Source of the DNA: JBPOJN01 sp052033505
GTDB lineage: Bacteria > UBA10199 > JACPAL01 > GCA-016699445
NCBI GenBank assembly: GCA_052033505.1
Contig: JBPOJN010000035.1
Span: 1 to 14,027 of the forward strand
DNA length: 14,027 nt
Direction: 5' to 3'
Under the pieces are notes generated by a model. The model did not search any database. It worked only from the letters and a program-made list of their open reading frames with translations, and was not told the origin of the DNA. Position 1 is the stretch's first letter, and the number at the start of each line of letters is the position of its first letter. The position numbers and the translations under genes are program-made. Shown here one piece after another: positions 5,847-14,027 of this stretch.

Positions 5847-8800
5847 ATGCGCCGCGTTTTTTCAGGTATCCGGTTGAAGCCCAGACGATGGTCGTCTTTG
5901 TTCGTCTTGGGATTTCTCGTGGCGGGCGTCGCGACCCTGCACAGCACGATTTTTCACCGCCAGCTCTTGAACATCCTCCTGAAGTCCAGCGGCTGGAAAG
6001 TTTCGATCCACGATTCTTCCCTGAAATTCTTGAGCGGCAAAGTCCGACTGACGGGCGTGTCCGTCCAAGACCCGAAAGGCAAAATCGATTTCCAGGCCCA
6101 GGAAGTCTTCGTAGGATTGAGCCCTTTTTCGTTGGTCGGCGGGAAAATACAGCTCTCGCGGATCGACGTCAGCGATCCGGAGCTCACGATCCAGGGCGGT
6201 GAGGGCGGCGGCAAGAAAATAACGCCCGAGATGATCGACGCTTTCTTCCGGCGCTTCGAAGAATCGTCGCTTCTGAAAAACATCGTGCTGGACCAAGCCT
6301 CCATCCATCGCCTGCACCTAAAAGTTATTAGCCCAAACAATCCCGAAGAGCCGCGGTGGGGAGAGGTCGCCGAAGTGAAGCTGAAAGCGCGTTCCACGAT
6401 CTTAAGCCGCATTGATCTGGATGTGGAACTTTTGGACGTCACGGGTAACTTACCCGCTCTTGGCAACACCAAACGCCTGCATCTCGAGACGAAAATCAAA
6501 CGGGACGACGTCCGCATCGAGGATTTTTTCTGGGAAACGAGCAAGCATGTGTTGGCCTTCAAAAGCTCATGGAAAGGCGGCTTAAATAGCGGGTCTTTTC
6601 TCGCGTCTGGTGAAGTCCGCGTGCCGTCCATCCTGCCCGACAGCCTTTTCTTCGACGTCGAAGCGGCCGTAAAAGATAAAGTCGCCTCCGTCTCGAACAT
6701 CGCCGTACGCCTCCCGCAATCCACCAAAGAAGCCGTCTTCCGAAGCCAGGGCCGCATCGAGATCGGGGATAAAATTGAATACGCACTGCCCTTCACCGCG
6801 CGGGATCTGGAACTCGATTCGATCTTCGCGAAAATTCCCAGCGTCATCGTCGGACCCGCGAAAGGCACCGCCACGGTCGACGGATTGATCAAGGGCACAA
6901 TTCCCGAACTTCGCGCGACCGCGCGCGCAACGATCCATGAGTTGCACCATCATTCGCTGCATGCCGCGGCGGTAACCGGTACCTTGGATTTTCATTGGCC
7001 GGAATTGGACTGGAACGCGGAAATCAAACCCGGAGCCGACGGGCGCGTCCAAGGCACGCTGAAAGGCGGCATCCAGTTCCGCAAACTGCCTCCGTACGTG
7101 TCGCTGAAGACCATGTTGAAAACCTTGGACTTCCGTCTCGCGGGCGCTTCCGTTTCCGACCTGATTCCAGCTCTGGAGACCTCCGGCACGGTCAATGGAG
7201 AGATGCATCTCCAGGGCGTGCCTGGCTCGACCGCAGTCAGCGGAAAAGGTACGGCGAGCGCGACGCAAATCCAATCTCCTCTGGGCCCGGCCGAACATCT
7301 CAACACGGAAATCACGTTCCAACCCAACGGCGACGTCGTCTTCTCCAAGACCGACATGCAGCGCGCGGATATCAGTGCCGTATTCTGGCCGAACCCGATC
7401 ACACTCAACTCCAGCGAAGGCATCGCGTCTTTCCACGGTGATCCCATGCCCGGGCTCACTCTGAAGGGTTTCTACGACACCAAAAACGACAATTTCACGA
7501 TCGAGTCTTTTGCGTTCAAACGCGACGGCGGCGATCTCGCGGGGACTTTGACCTATCGCGGAGGCGGCGTGCGGCGCTGGTCGGGCAAAGTCAAAGGCCT
7601 GCTGCCGCTCACGTGGCTTCAGCATCTTCCGCATTATTTCAGAGACGGCGAAGGCGTCGCCCGGCTCGATCTCTCTTTCGACGGGTCGACATCGGCTCCG
7701 AATATAAACGGCAGCGTCGCGTTCCAAAAAAGCGCGATCGAGTTCCGGAACTTCCCGTCCGTCTCCGACCTCGAAGGCACCCTGACGTTCGCCGGCTCTT
7801 CGCTGCGTCCGCAGCTGACCGGATACATGGGCGACGGGCGTTTTCATTTGACCGGCAGCGCGGTGACCGACGGCTTGAAAATCCGCGACTATGATTTGGC
7901 TTTCAAAGGAACGGACCTGACATACGCAAAATCCGGCGTCTATCGCATCGATTTCGACGCCGACGTGACTTTGAAAGGCTCTTGGCCCGCCCCCCGCCTT
8001 TCGGGCCGCGTGGACGTGGTCGACGCGCTTTATTCAAAACCTTTTTACGTGCGCGATTTGATCTTAAAACCTTTCGAGGATCCGTCGACAGCGACCGGGC
8101 CCGGCTCTCTCGACGCCGTCACGTTGGACGTCTTGGTCAAAAATTCCGGCGATTTAAAAATCAAAAACAACATCGCCGAGATCTACCTCCTGGCCGATCT
8201 CCACGTCGGTGGCACCGTCGCGAGACCCGAGACGCGCGGGGCGTTCACGATCACGGATGGAGAAATTCGTCTCTTCGGCGAGGATTTCATTTTGCAAGAA
8301 GGCCGACTCGAATACATCGATCCGTCGCGGAAGGAACCCTATCTCACGCTAAAGGCCGAACAAGACATTCCCCCGCTCTATACGGTCGAAGTCGAGCTGA
8401 AGGGTTTCCTGTCCAACCTCGAAATCAACTTAAACAGCACCCCGCCCCTGCCGCGCGAAGACGTCGTGTCGTTGATTTCGACCGGACTTACGCTCGAAGA
8501 GCTGAGGCGCAGCGGTCGATCGCGCACGTCGTTGGGCACGAATATCTTGGCCAATGAAATCTCGAGCGTGGTGGAGCGGCCCATCGCCAAATCCACCGGA
8601 CTGGACGTCTTCCGGCTCGAAGCCTCCGAAAACGGCTCTCTCTCCAAACTCGCCGTCGGCAAAAACGTCACCGACCGCTTGACCGTCGAATTCCAAAGCG
8701 ACTTCGCCCCGGAAAGCGCGCAGAAGACGATCCAGGCGAACTATTATTTAACAGATAATATTCTACTCAAAGGCTTTCGCTCTTGGGAAAAAAGCCACAG

Positions 8801-8858
8801 CAGCACCACCCTACCCCCCTACAGCGTAAATCTTTCCTTCCGCGTGCGCCTGTATTAA
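5847..8858 (+). CDS. tamB: TamB-like translocation and assembly module protein (DUF490 C-terminus)
   Basis: TamB-type proteins are inner-membrane-anchored, span the periplasm as a long beta-taco groove, and work with an Omp85 barrel in outer-membrane protein insertion or lipid transport between membranes. About 1003 residues, somewhat shorter than the E. coli protein (about 1260). A basic stretch then one hydrophobic anchor (WSSLFVLGFLVAGVATL) is followed by some 900 residues of repeating amphipathic beta strands. The C-terminal family region includes PLPREDVVSLISTG (around 8449), the counterpart of the conserved Pro-Leu-Pro-x-Glu-x-hydrophobic motif, and ends in aromatic-rich strands (SVNLSFRVRLY). 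The frame also allows a TTG start at 5829; ATG 5847 is preferred as a standard codon just before the basic anchor flank, but neither has a Shine-Dalgarno. The Omp85 partner gene follows 13 bases after the stop, which strongly supports the assignment. Confidence 0.88.
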   Translation: MRRVFSGIRLKPRRWSSLFVLGFLVAGVATLHSTIFHRQLLNILLKSSGWKVSIHDSSLKFLSGKVRLTGVSVQDPKGKIDFQAQEVFVGLSPFSLVGGKIQLSRIDVSDPELTIQGGEGGGKKITPEMIDAFFRRFEESSLLKNIVLDQASIHRLHLKVISPNNPEEPRWGEVAEVKLKARSTILSRIDLDVELLDVTGNLPALGNTKRLHLETKIKRDDVRIEDFFWETSKHVLAFKSSWKGGLNSGSFLASGEVRVPSILPDSLFFDVEAAVKDKVASVSNIAVRLPQSTKEAVFRSQGRIEIGDKIEYALPFTARDLELDSIFAKIPSVIVGPAKGTATVDGLIKGTIPELRATARATIHELHHHSLHAAAVTGTLDFHWPELDWNAEIKPGADGRVQGTLKGGIQFRKLPPYVSLKTMLKTLDFRLAGASVSDLIPALETSGTVNGEMHLQGVPGSTAVSGKGTASATQIQSPLGPAEHLNTEITFQPNGDVVFSKTDMQRADISAVFWPNPITLNSSEGIASFHGDPMPGLTLKGFYDTKNDNFTIESFAFKRDGGDLAGTLTYRGGGVRRWSGKVKGLLPLTWLQHLPHYFRDGEGVARLDLSFDGSTSAPNINGSVAFQKSAIEFRNFPSVSDLEGTLTFAGSSLRPQLTGYMGDGRFHLTGSAVTDGLKIRDYDLAFKGTDLTYAKSGVYRIDFDADVTLKGSWPAPRLSGRVDVVDALYSKPFYVRDLILKPFEDPSTATGPGSLDAVTLDVLVKNSGDLKIKNNIAEIYLLADLHVGGTVARPETRGAFTITDGEIRLFGEDFILQEGRLEYIDPSRKEPYLTLKAEQDIPPLYTVEVELKGFLSNLEINLNSTPPLPREDVVSLISTGLTLEELRRSGRSRTSLGTNILANEISSVVERPIAKSTGLDVFRLEASENGSLSKLAVGKNVTDRLTVEFQSDFAPESAQKTIQANYYLTDNILLKGFRSWEKSHSSTTLPPYSVNLSFRVRLY

Positions 8859-8871
8859 TACTTTTTCTCCC

Positions 8872-11556
8872 GTGAAAAAATTTTTACAAATTGGGATTGC
8901 AGTCGTCTTACTCTTCCTCGGAACAGGACTTGCAAAGGCAAGACCCTCTTCCCTCGTCATCTCTGAAATCACGTCTGAAGGTTACGAACCGGCCAAGGAA
9001 CTTCACAACCTCCTCCCGATCCGCTTAGGTGATCCTTACGACCCGGCGCGCGTGGACCAGGCCGTTTCCTACCTCAAAAAATGGGGACGCTTCGCGGACG
9101 TGCGCGTGGAGACGCAGCGCCACGGCCGCGACGTGACCGTAAGGTTTTTCGTGAAATCCGGTTTCATGGTCAGCGGCATCGACATCCGCGGTACCTACCC
9201 TTATCTCTCCACGCGCATCCGGCGCATCGTGACGGTCCACTCGGGCGACCTCTACGACCCGGCCGCGGCGGAAGCCCAAAATGAAAAAATAGAGACTTTC
9301 TACGAACGCCAAGGATTCGACGCGACGACGGTCACGCTCGAAACCGAATTCAACGAAAAGAAAAAGATCGTCGACCTCACTTACCACGTCAAAAAAGGCG
9401 CCCAGTACCGCATCGAAGGCATTTCCGTGGAGGGCAACACGGTTTTTCCGGCCGGTTATTTCAATTCGCAGATCAATACCCTGCTCCTCTACAAGCCGAC
9501 GCGCTTCCGGAAAGCGTTGGACGACATCCGCAAGGATTACCGGAAACGCGGCTACCTGGGTGCGCGCGTGCGCGTGAAGGATTTCGGCCGCGATGAAGCC
9601 CTCAAAACGCTAAATCCCGTCCTCGAGATCCACCAGGGCAAACACGTCTCGGTCTCCTTCGAAGGCAACCGCCGCGTGACCATCGCGTCGCTTAAAAAAA
9701 ACATGCCCATGTTCACCGACGGCGGTTACGGCCGGTACGAAATCGAATCTTCGCAAAAAGCCATCGCCGACTACTACCGCCGGCGCGGTTTTTCCGAAAT
9801 CCAAGTCGATGTGCAGGATGAAAAGAAGGGCGAAGACGAACTGACGGTCGCCTTTAAAATCCGCGAAGGCGCCCAGACGCGCGTGAAAACCGTCACGATC
9901 GAGGGCGGGCGGGAAATAAAGGATCTTAAAAAAGAACTCGCGACCAAGGAAAATTCCATCTTCGAACGCGGATATTACCAAGCTGCGAACGTCGAACGGG
10001 ACTTCCAGAACCTCCCCCTTCTCATGCGCGACCGCGGGGCCCTTTCCGCGCGAGCCCTGGACCGGGGCGCCGAATTCAACAGTTTCCGCGACAAGGCCCA
10101 TGTCACCTACAGCGTCGATGCGGGTCCGATTTCCACGGTGAACGCCATCATCTTCGACGGCAACCGCGAATTTTCCGGCCGCCGCCTGCGCCGCAGGATC
10201 CATACGCGGGAAAAGGAACCTTTCCGCACCAGCGTGTTGCAGCAGGACAGAGAAGCCCTACTGATTTACTATGCCGATCGCGGCTACCCTTACGCGACGG
10301 CCGAACCCGAATTCCGGGTTAAATCTTCGGAAGTGGTCTTTCATATCCAGGAAGGGCCCGAGACCAAGATCGGCGAAGTCGTCATCGTCGGCAACGAACG
10401 CACGCTCAAGCGCGACATCCTGCGCGCGATGCGCATCCGTCCGGGCGACCGTTTTAGTTACAAAAGAATCCTCGAGAGCGAATCTTTCCTACGGCGCTCG
10501 GGCGCGTTCCGCAGCGTTACGATTCAGACGATCGGTTTAACGGAACGGCAGCCCATGGTATCGCTCGTCGTCAAACTCGAGGAATACCGGAAGATCGTCA
10601 TGGATTTCGGCGTCACTTATGACACCGACAATTTTTTCACCGGCGACCTAAATATCACGCATCTCAATCTCGGCGGCACGATCCGGCGCGGGAATTTCCG
10701 CTTGATCGGTGGACGCGACATCCAAAAAGGCGAAATCACGTTGAAAGACCCTTTCTTTTTGGGACGTCCGTTCGAGGCGTCGATCTCCACGTTCTTGGAG
10801 CGCGACTTGAAACCCGGCTTCAAGACCGTCGAAGGCGGCGGTTCTTTGAATTTCCTAAGAGAATTCACTCCGCAGATTTCTCTCCTGGGCCGCTATGAAT
10901 TGATCCGCACGTTCTTCACCGACGTGACCGACGAGACCGGGGCCGCCGAAGAAGACCATACGACATCGAAATTCTCATTCTCCTTCAGCTACGACAAACG
11001 GGACTCTTACTCGGACCCGCACAAGGGTTTCATCGGCTTTGCCGGACTCGACATCTCGAACAAACTCATCGCGTCCACCTTCAACTTCCTCCAACCCAAG
11101 GGTTTTATCGCGCACTACCTGCCGATCGGGAATCGCGTCACGTGGCTGAATTTCGCGCGCATGGAAGGCATCAAGGTCTTCGGCGGCGACACGCTCACGC
11201 GGGACGAAAGGCTATTTTTGGGCGGGGATTATTCGATCCGCGGCTTCGACGAAGACGCGATCGGAGGGACGGGCACCGACGGGCGCCCGCTCGGCGGCCA
11301 GCTCCTCGTGAGCTATACCTCCGAATTGCAGGTCAAACTTTTCAGCAATTTCAAATTCGCCGCCTTTTTGGACAACGGCAGCCTCACCAACGATTTCGAG
11401 GAGATCGGCACGAATTCCTGGCGGCATTCCGCCGGCGCCGGCTTGCGCTACATTACCCCGGTCGGGCCCTTACGCCTGGACTACGCGTTCAAGCTCGACA
11501 AAAAAGACGACGAATCCACCGGAAGATTCCACCTTGCGTTCGGATATGCGTTTTAA
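8872..11556 (+). CDS. Omp85-family outer-membrane barrel with seven POTRA domains (TamA/BamA-like)
   Basis: 894 residues. A signal peptide (MKKFLQIGIAVVLLFLGTGL, likely cut after AKA at 21-23) precedes what I count as seven POTRA repeats, at roughly 28-95, 100-177, 180-258, 259-336, 338-418, 421-495 and 498-572. Each shows the pattern of a helix ending in a YxxRG-like turn, then paired strands and a short Gly turn. The remaining 320 residues are a 16-strand-type barrel with the family motif LGGDYSIRGF (IRGF at 789-792), GAGLRYITPVGPLRLDYAF, and a C-terminal beta signal ending in Phe. Omp85 proteins insert barrels into the outer membrane. Adjacency to tamB argues for the TamA role, although E. 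coli TamA has three POTRAs and BamA five. The start is GTG 8872 without a visible Shine-Dalgarno, so coupling with tamB is likely. The stop overlaps the converging gene in TTAA. Confidence 0.92.
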   Translation: MKKFLQIGIAVVLLFLGTGLAKARPSSLVISEITSEGYEPAKELHNLLPIRLGDPYDPARVDQAVSYLKKWGRFADVRVETQRHGRDVTVRFFVKSGFMVSGIDIRGTYPYLSTRIRRIVTVHSGDLYDPAAAEAQNEKIETFYERQGFDATTVTLETEFNEKKKIVDLTYHVKKGAQYRIEGISVEGNTVFPAGYFNSQINTLLLYKPTRFRKALDDIRKDYRKRGYLGARVRVKDFGRDEALKTLNPVLEIHQGKHVSVSFEGNRRVTIASLKKNMPMFTDGGYGRYEIESSQKAIADYYRRRGFSEIQVDVQDEKKGEDELTVAFKIREGAQTRVKTVTIEGGREIKDLKKELATKENSIFERGYYQAANVERDFQNLPLLMRDRGALSARALDRGAEFNSFRDKAHVTYSVDAGPISTVNAIIFDGNREFSGRRLRRRIHTREKEPFRTSVLQQDREALLIYYADRGYPYATAEPEFRVKSSEVVFHIQEGPETKIGEVVIVGNERTLKRDILRAMRIRPGDRFSYKRILESESFLRRSGAFRSVTIQTIGLTERQPMVSLVVKLEEYRKIVMDFGVTYDTDNFFTGDLNITHLNLGGTIRRGNFRLIGGRDIQKGEITLKDPFFLGRPFEASISTFLERDLKPGFKTVEGGGSLNFLREFTPQISLLGRYELIRTFFTDVTDETGAAEEDHTTSKFSFSFSYDKRDSYSDPHKGFIGFAGLDISNKLIASTFNFLQPKGFIAHYLPIGNRVTWLNFARMEGIKVFGGDTLTRDERLFLGGDYSIRGFDEDAIGGTGTDGRPLGGQLLVSYTSELQVKLFSNFKFAAFLDNGSLTNDFEEIGTNSWRHSAGAGLRYITPVGPLRLDYAFKLDKKDDESTGRFHLAFGYAF

Positions 11557-13325
11557 GGAACATTAAACTCAGCACAAGCCGTGCAGAAATCCTCGAAACA
11601 ATATCCGCATCCCACCGGCGGCGTAAATCCCGGAAACATTTCCTCAAAAACGTCCTGTGTCAGCGAAAAATCATTCACTTTCAAGCCGGCATCCGAGACG
11701 GTGTAGAACGAATCCCCAATCTCCAGAGAACGTCTCAAGGCCGGTGAATAACCCGAATATAGGTCATCATGCGTCACTCCTCCCACACGCGAAAAACCAG
11801 CATCGCGATCCACACGATAGACCGACATCTCGCGGATTGTCGCGTCGCCCGATGCCCGTTCCACCGGCAACGCTAACACCGCCCTATTTTCAAAAAAAGA
11901 AAACGCCAGATGTTCGTATTGAGCCTCGGAATAATAAGCGTCCGGAATCTCTTCCTGTTCCACAAGCCTCGGATGCGCGAGATCCGAAACATCGAAAAGA
12001 TTTAAAGCAACACCTCCAAACCCACTGATCCCAGACCCCACCGCTAATAGTCGGTCCTCACCCCAAGCCTGCAGATAGTCCGTGCGTCCGGGCAAATGTA
12101 ACTCACCAACAATACGCGGAGAAGCAGCGTCGGAAAGATCGATGGAGATCAAAGGATCGGTGTAGACGAAGGTCGTCACGAACGCTCGGTTTCCCAAGAA
12201 ACGCGCCGAAGTCACCGTTTCACCCGGAGCGATCGTATCGAGGCGTCCCAGAGGAGCAAATGAGCCGTCGGAAACGCGGAACGTCGTCAGAAAATTCTTC
12301 CCGAAAAACCCTAATTCCGTCGAAACAACGCGCAAGATCCCGTCTTGTTCGTCCAAGAAAAACTGATTCCCCAAATGACCCGAGACTGTCGCGGAAGATC
12401 GCAGGGCCAGTCCTGCGGTCGTAGGACGAATGTCGAAAAGATAGAGACCCGTTTCGTTGGATCTCCAAAAATCATTCGCCAGATAAAAATGCTCCGGCGT
12501 CGAGGTCACGATCGAGCCGTAAGAGCCGACCAAGGAAATTTGATTCGGCGTCTCCGGTAATGTCTCCAAATCGAGACCGATTAAGCTCCAAGAAACATAA
12601 GAACTATAATCCCCACTATCGAGATCCTTGGGTACCCGGACTTCGGCGCAATTTCCGCGTGCACGCAAGTTATCCTCATAATTCGGAGAGATTTGGGACT
12701 GCAGGGCAAAATACACGGCCGATCCGACCTTTCTCGAATCCACGTACCAACCCTGCCAATCATAAGAACGCTTCAAGACCGGCGCCGACGCATTCTCGAC
12801 ATCATAGACTGCAACATGCGTCTGAGCCTGATCTGCACTCAGATCCACGATGATTTCGGAACTCCCGTAACCGATGAGGACAATACGAAAATTTTGCGCA
12901 TAAATCTCTTGAGGACGAAATGAAAGTGATACGGTTCCGATCCGAACCGGAGCGGTCGCATTCGAAACGTCATAAACGAAAAGACTCTCTCCCGAGACGG
13001 CGTACAGACGATCGCCTTCGCGTTTCACTAAATCCGCCTCTTCCACGACCGGACCGAGATTTCCGGAATCAGAAGATGCATCCCTCGGCGAGGGATTTTC
13101 CGAGGTCTGGGCCTCTTCTCCGGCCGCGGTGCCACTCCCATCCTCCGCGAAAGGAAGACCGACGTTACGGTCTCCGGCCCGCGACTCCAGGAAGTCGCCT
13201 AACTTCTCACAATTTGCAAACGTCACCAGCCCCGCCGTTTCATTGAGTACGTCCGGGTTTTGAGAATTCCCGCATCCCCACAACAAAAAAGAAGCAACAC
13301 TCAAAAGAAGGAAAAGTTTTCGCAT
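11553..13325 (-). CDS. Beta-propeller lipoprotein with C-terminal double CxxC
   Basis: 590 residues. MRKLFLLLSVASFLLWGC is a lipoprotein signal with lipobox LLWGC (Cys18), so the protein should be membrane-anchored outside the cytoplasm. A low-complexity Glu/Ser/Gly linker (about 60-92) precedes VVEEADLVKREGDRLYAVSG, which matches the entry motif of the secreted C-terminal beta-propeller family distantly related to WD40 (Beta_propel type). Repeated blades follow with LFVYDVSNATAPVRIG-like, VAVYDVENASAPV and LNLFDVSDLAHPRLVEQ segments. The last 18 residues add a motif I do not associate with the family: C573-x2-C576 and C581-x2-C584, suggesting metal binding or disulfides. ATG 13325 has a good ribosome site (AAAGGA, 7-base spacing). 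A perfect 20-base palindrome lies about 70-90 bases upstream. The molecular function of this propeller family is not established. Confidence 0.87.
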   Translation of the reverse strand: MRKLFLLLSVASFLLWGCGNSQNPDVLNETAGLVTFANCEKLGDFLESRAGDRNVGLPFAEDGSGTAAGEEAQTSENPSPRDASSDSGNLGPVVEEADLVKREGDRLYAVSGESLFVYDVSNATAPVRIGTVSLSFRPQEIYAQNFRIVLIGYGSSEIIVDLSADQAQTHVAVYDVENASAPVLKRSYDWQGWYVDSRKVGSAVYFALQSQISPNYEDNLRARGNCAEVRVPKDLDSGDYSSYVSWSLIGLDLETLPETPNQISLVGSYGSIVTSTPEHFYLANDFWRSNETGLYLFDIRPTTAGLALRSSATVSGHLGNQFFLDEQDGILRVVSTELGFFGKNFLTTFRVSDGSFAPLGRLDTIAPGETVTSARFLGNRAFVTTFVYTDPLISIDLSDAASPRIVGELHLPGRTDYLQAWGEDRLLAVGSGISGFGGVALNLFDVSDLAHPRLVEQEEIPDAYYSEAQYEHLAFSFFENRAVLALPVERASGDATIREMSVYRVDRDAGFSRVGGVTHDDLYSGYSPALRRSLEIGDSFYTVSDAGLKVNDFSLTQDVFEEMFPGFTPPVGCGYCFEDFCTACAEFNVP

Positions 13326-13420
13326 AAAAATATCCTTTCGCTGCGATACTTATCGTCCGGCGATTTTTCAAAATCCACCGCGTTCGGCTTTAATTGTATT
13401 CCACGGAATACAAGATCGGT
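13326..13420 (-). promoter_or_regulatory. Upstream region of the propeller lipoprotein gene with a candidate operator
   Basis: 95-base spacer between the Cys-rich gene's stop and the lipoprotein start. It contains TTGTATTCC-AC-GGAATACAA (13394-13413), a perfect dyad with a 2-base centre typical of a dimeric repressor or activator site. The loop is too short, and there is no U-run, for a hairpin terminator. A TTGAAA box lies closer to the gene, but no convincing -10 is spaced from it, so the promoter itself is not assigned. Confidence 0.5.
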
Positions 13421-13930
13421 TTAAGGACATTCGGGATGATCACTGCCAGTGCCTTCATTGTCTGGCGATGCGGCAAAGACCTGCTGGCAGATATTCGGCA
13501 TCAATGTTTCCGTCGTCGAAAAATTTCCAACAGAAACGGCGACCGTCACCTCTCCGCAAGTCACGGCTTCGATTTCTATTTCACAGGCAGAAACACCGGA
13601 AGCATTGGCAACAACTGCTCCAGCTTCTAATGACTCTCTCAGAGAAGAAATCGTATACAAGCCTTGTAGTAGTCCCAACTCGTCGAGCAATCGATCACCA
13701 TCAGCTCCATTCAAGGCGGTCACGCAATCTTCCAGTGCCCCTACACCGCACGAGGTGATTTTTTCGCAAAGCCCTCCGATCAAATCGTCCAAAAAAGCCG
13801 GATCCGCCTGGTTTTTAAAGATCAAGCAAGCCGCACCTGACGGATTCCCCGTCTCCGTCCCAGAACATACCAAAGCGACTTGGCTTAAGATCGAGAGAGC
13901 AAAAACCAATTTGATCAAAACCTTTTTCAC
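13421..13930 (-). CDS. Small Cys-rich exported protein, uncharacterised
   Basis: 169 residues from a GTG at 13930. MKKVLIKLVFALSILSQVALVC is a clear export signal, followed by CSGTETGNPS. Cys22 could be a lipidated residue, but Val at -1 is not a normal lipobox, so signal peptidase I cleavage is also possible. There are nine cysteines in all (22, 35, 55, 61, 69, 116, 125, 148, 168), consistent with several disulfides in the periplasm or outside the cell. I recognise no family. A strong GGAGG lies 4 bases before the GTG. The start overlaps the previous gene's stop as GTGA, indicating coupled translation with the partial gene at the right edge. The propeller lipoprotein gene follows 95 bases downstream on the same strand, so a shared secreted function is possible. 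Confidence 0.75.
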   Translation of the reverse strand: MKKVLIKLVFALSILSQVALVCSGTETGNPSGAACLIFKNQADPAFLDDLIGGLCEKITSCGVGALEDCVTALNGADGDRLLDELGLLQGLYTISSLRESLEAGAVVANASGVSACEIEIEAVTCGEVTVAVSVGNFSTTETLMPNICQQVFAASPDNEGTGSDHPECP

Positions 13931-14027
13931 TTAGCCTCCGGGATTCGGGAGAGATTAAACAATTGAAAATTGATCTGATACACCGCCGCGGGTGCCGGAT
14001 CCTCGGAGAGCAGGACGTTCAATTCCC
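13927..14027 (-). CDS. C-terminal end of an unknown gene (continues past the right edge)
   Basis: The last 32 codons of a frame entering from the right edge read ELNVLLSEDPAPAAVYQINF, then QLFNLSRIPEAK and TGA. The other two frames on this strand hit stops within the stretch. The stop overlaps the GTG start of the Cys-rich gene by four bases, and the strong GGAGG for that gene sits inside this coding end. Too little is seen to name a family. Confidence 0.6.
   Translation of the reverse strand, partial: ELNVLLSEDPAPAAVYQINFQLFNLSRIPEAK

Noticed and set aside
6582..7847. Long minus-strand open frame (421 codons) opposite tamB
   Set aside because: It has Arg/Gly-rich low-complexity content, no domain, and lies wholly inside a well-supported gene; a typical GC-rich antisense shadow. 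The same holds for 5954-6898 and 9610-10203 on the minus strand.
13394..13413. Palindrome as an intrinsic terminator for the Cys-rich gene
   Set aside because: The 2-base centre cannot form a normal loop, the stem is A/T-rich, and no U-run follows on either strand.

Overview
The window comes from a diderm (Gram-negative-type) bacterium of moderately high GC. The basis is an Mpl murein-tripeptide ligase, a TamB-like envelope protein next to a multi-POTRA Omp85 barrel, and a lipoprotein signal peptide. The mixture (CoxE/MoxR pair, seven-POTRA Omp85, beta-propeller lipoprotein, metzincin-like protease) resembles deltaproteobacterial or Bdellovibrionota/Myxococcota-type lineages, but no single marker in the window fixes the taxon. 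I see no tRNA, rRNA, CRISPR array, IS element or phage gene, and no gene-free stretch longer than about 100 bases.

Layout. (1) Bases 1-1384, minus strand: a MoxR-family AAA+ ATPase followed one base later by a CoxE-like VWA protein that runs off the left edge. (2) Bases 1433-2848, plus strand: mpl, divergent from moxR across 48 bases. (3) Bases 2845-5742, minus strand: a tightly overlapping unit of uncharacterised genes ending in a membrane-anchored metzincin-like protease (HELGHALGLEH). Its first two reading frames look like one gene split by a frameshift. (4) Bases 5847-11556, plus strand: tamB-like then tamA/bamA-like, 13 bases apart, divergent from unit 3 across about 100 bases. (5) Bases 11553-14027, minus strand: the tail of an unknown gene, a small Cys-rich exported protein, and a beta-propeller lipoprotein with a C-terminal double CxxC.

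How they fit together. Most of the window concerns the cell envelope: peptide recycling into peptidoglycan precursors (Mpl), transport or insertion between inner and outer membrane (TamB with its Omp85 partner), and secreted or anchored proteins of unknown role. MoxR/CoxE is a chaperone-type ATPase plus VWA adaptor whose client is not visible here. Genes are packed closely: same-strand neighbours overlap by ATGA or GTGA or lie 1-13 bases apart, and both convergent gene pairs share one TTAA as their two stop codons.

The least explained parts are the 2845-5742 unit (metzincin plus partner) and the 13-14 kb secreted cluster. Several perfect inverted repeats lie at gene junctions or inside genes and are listed as findings.
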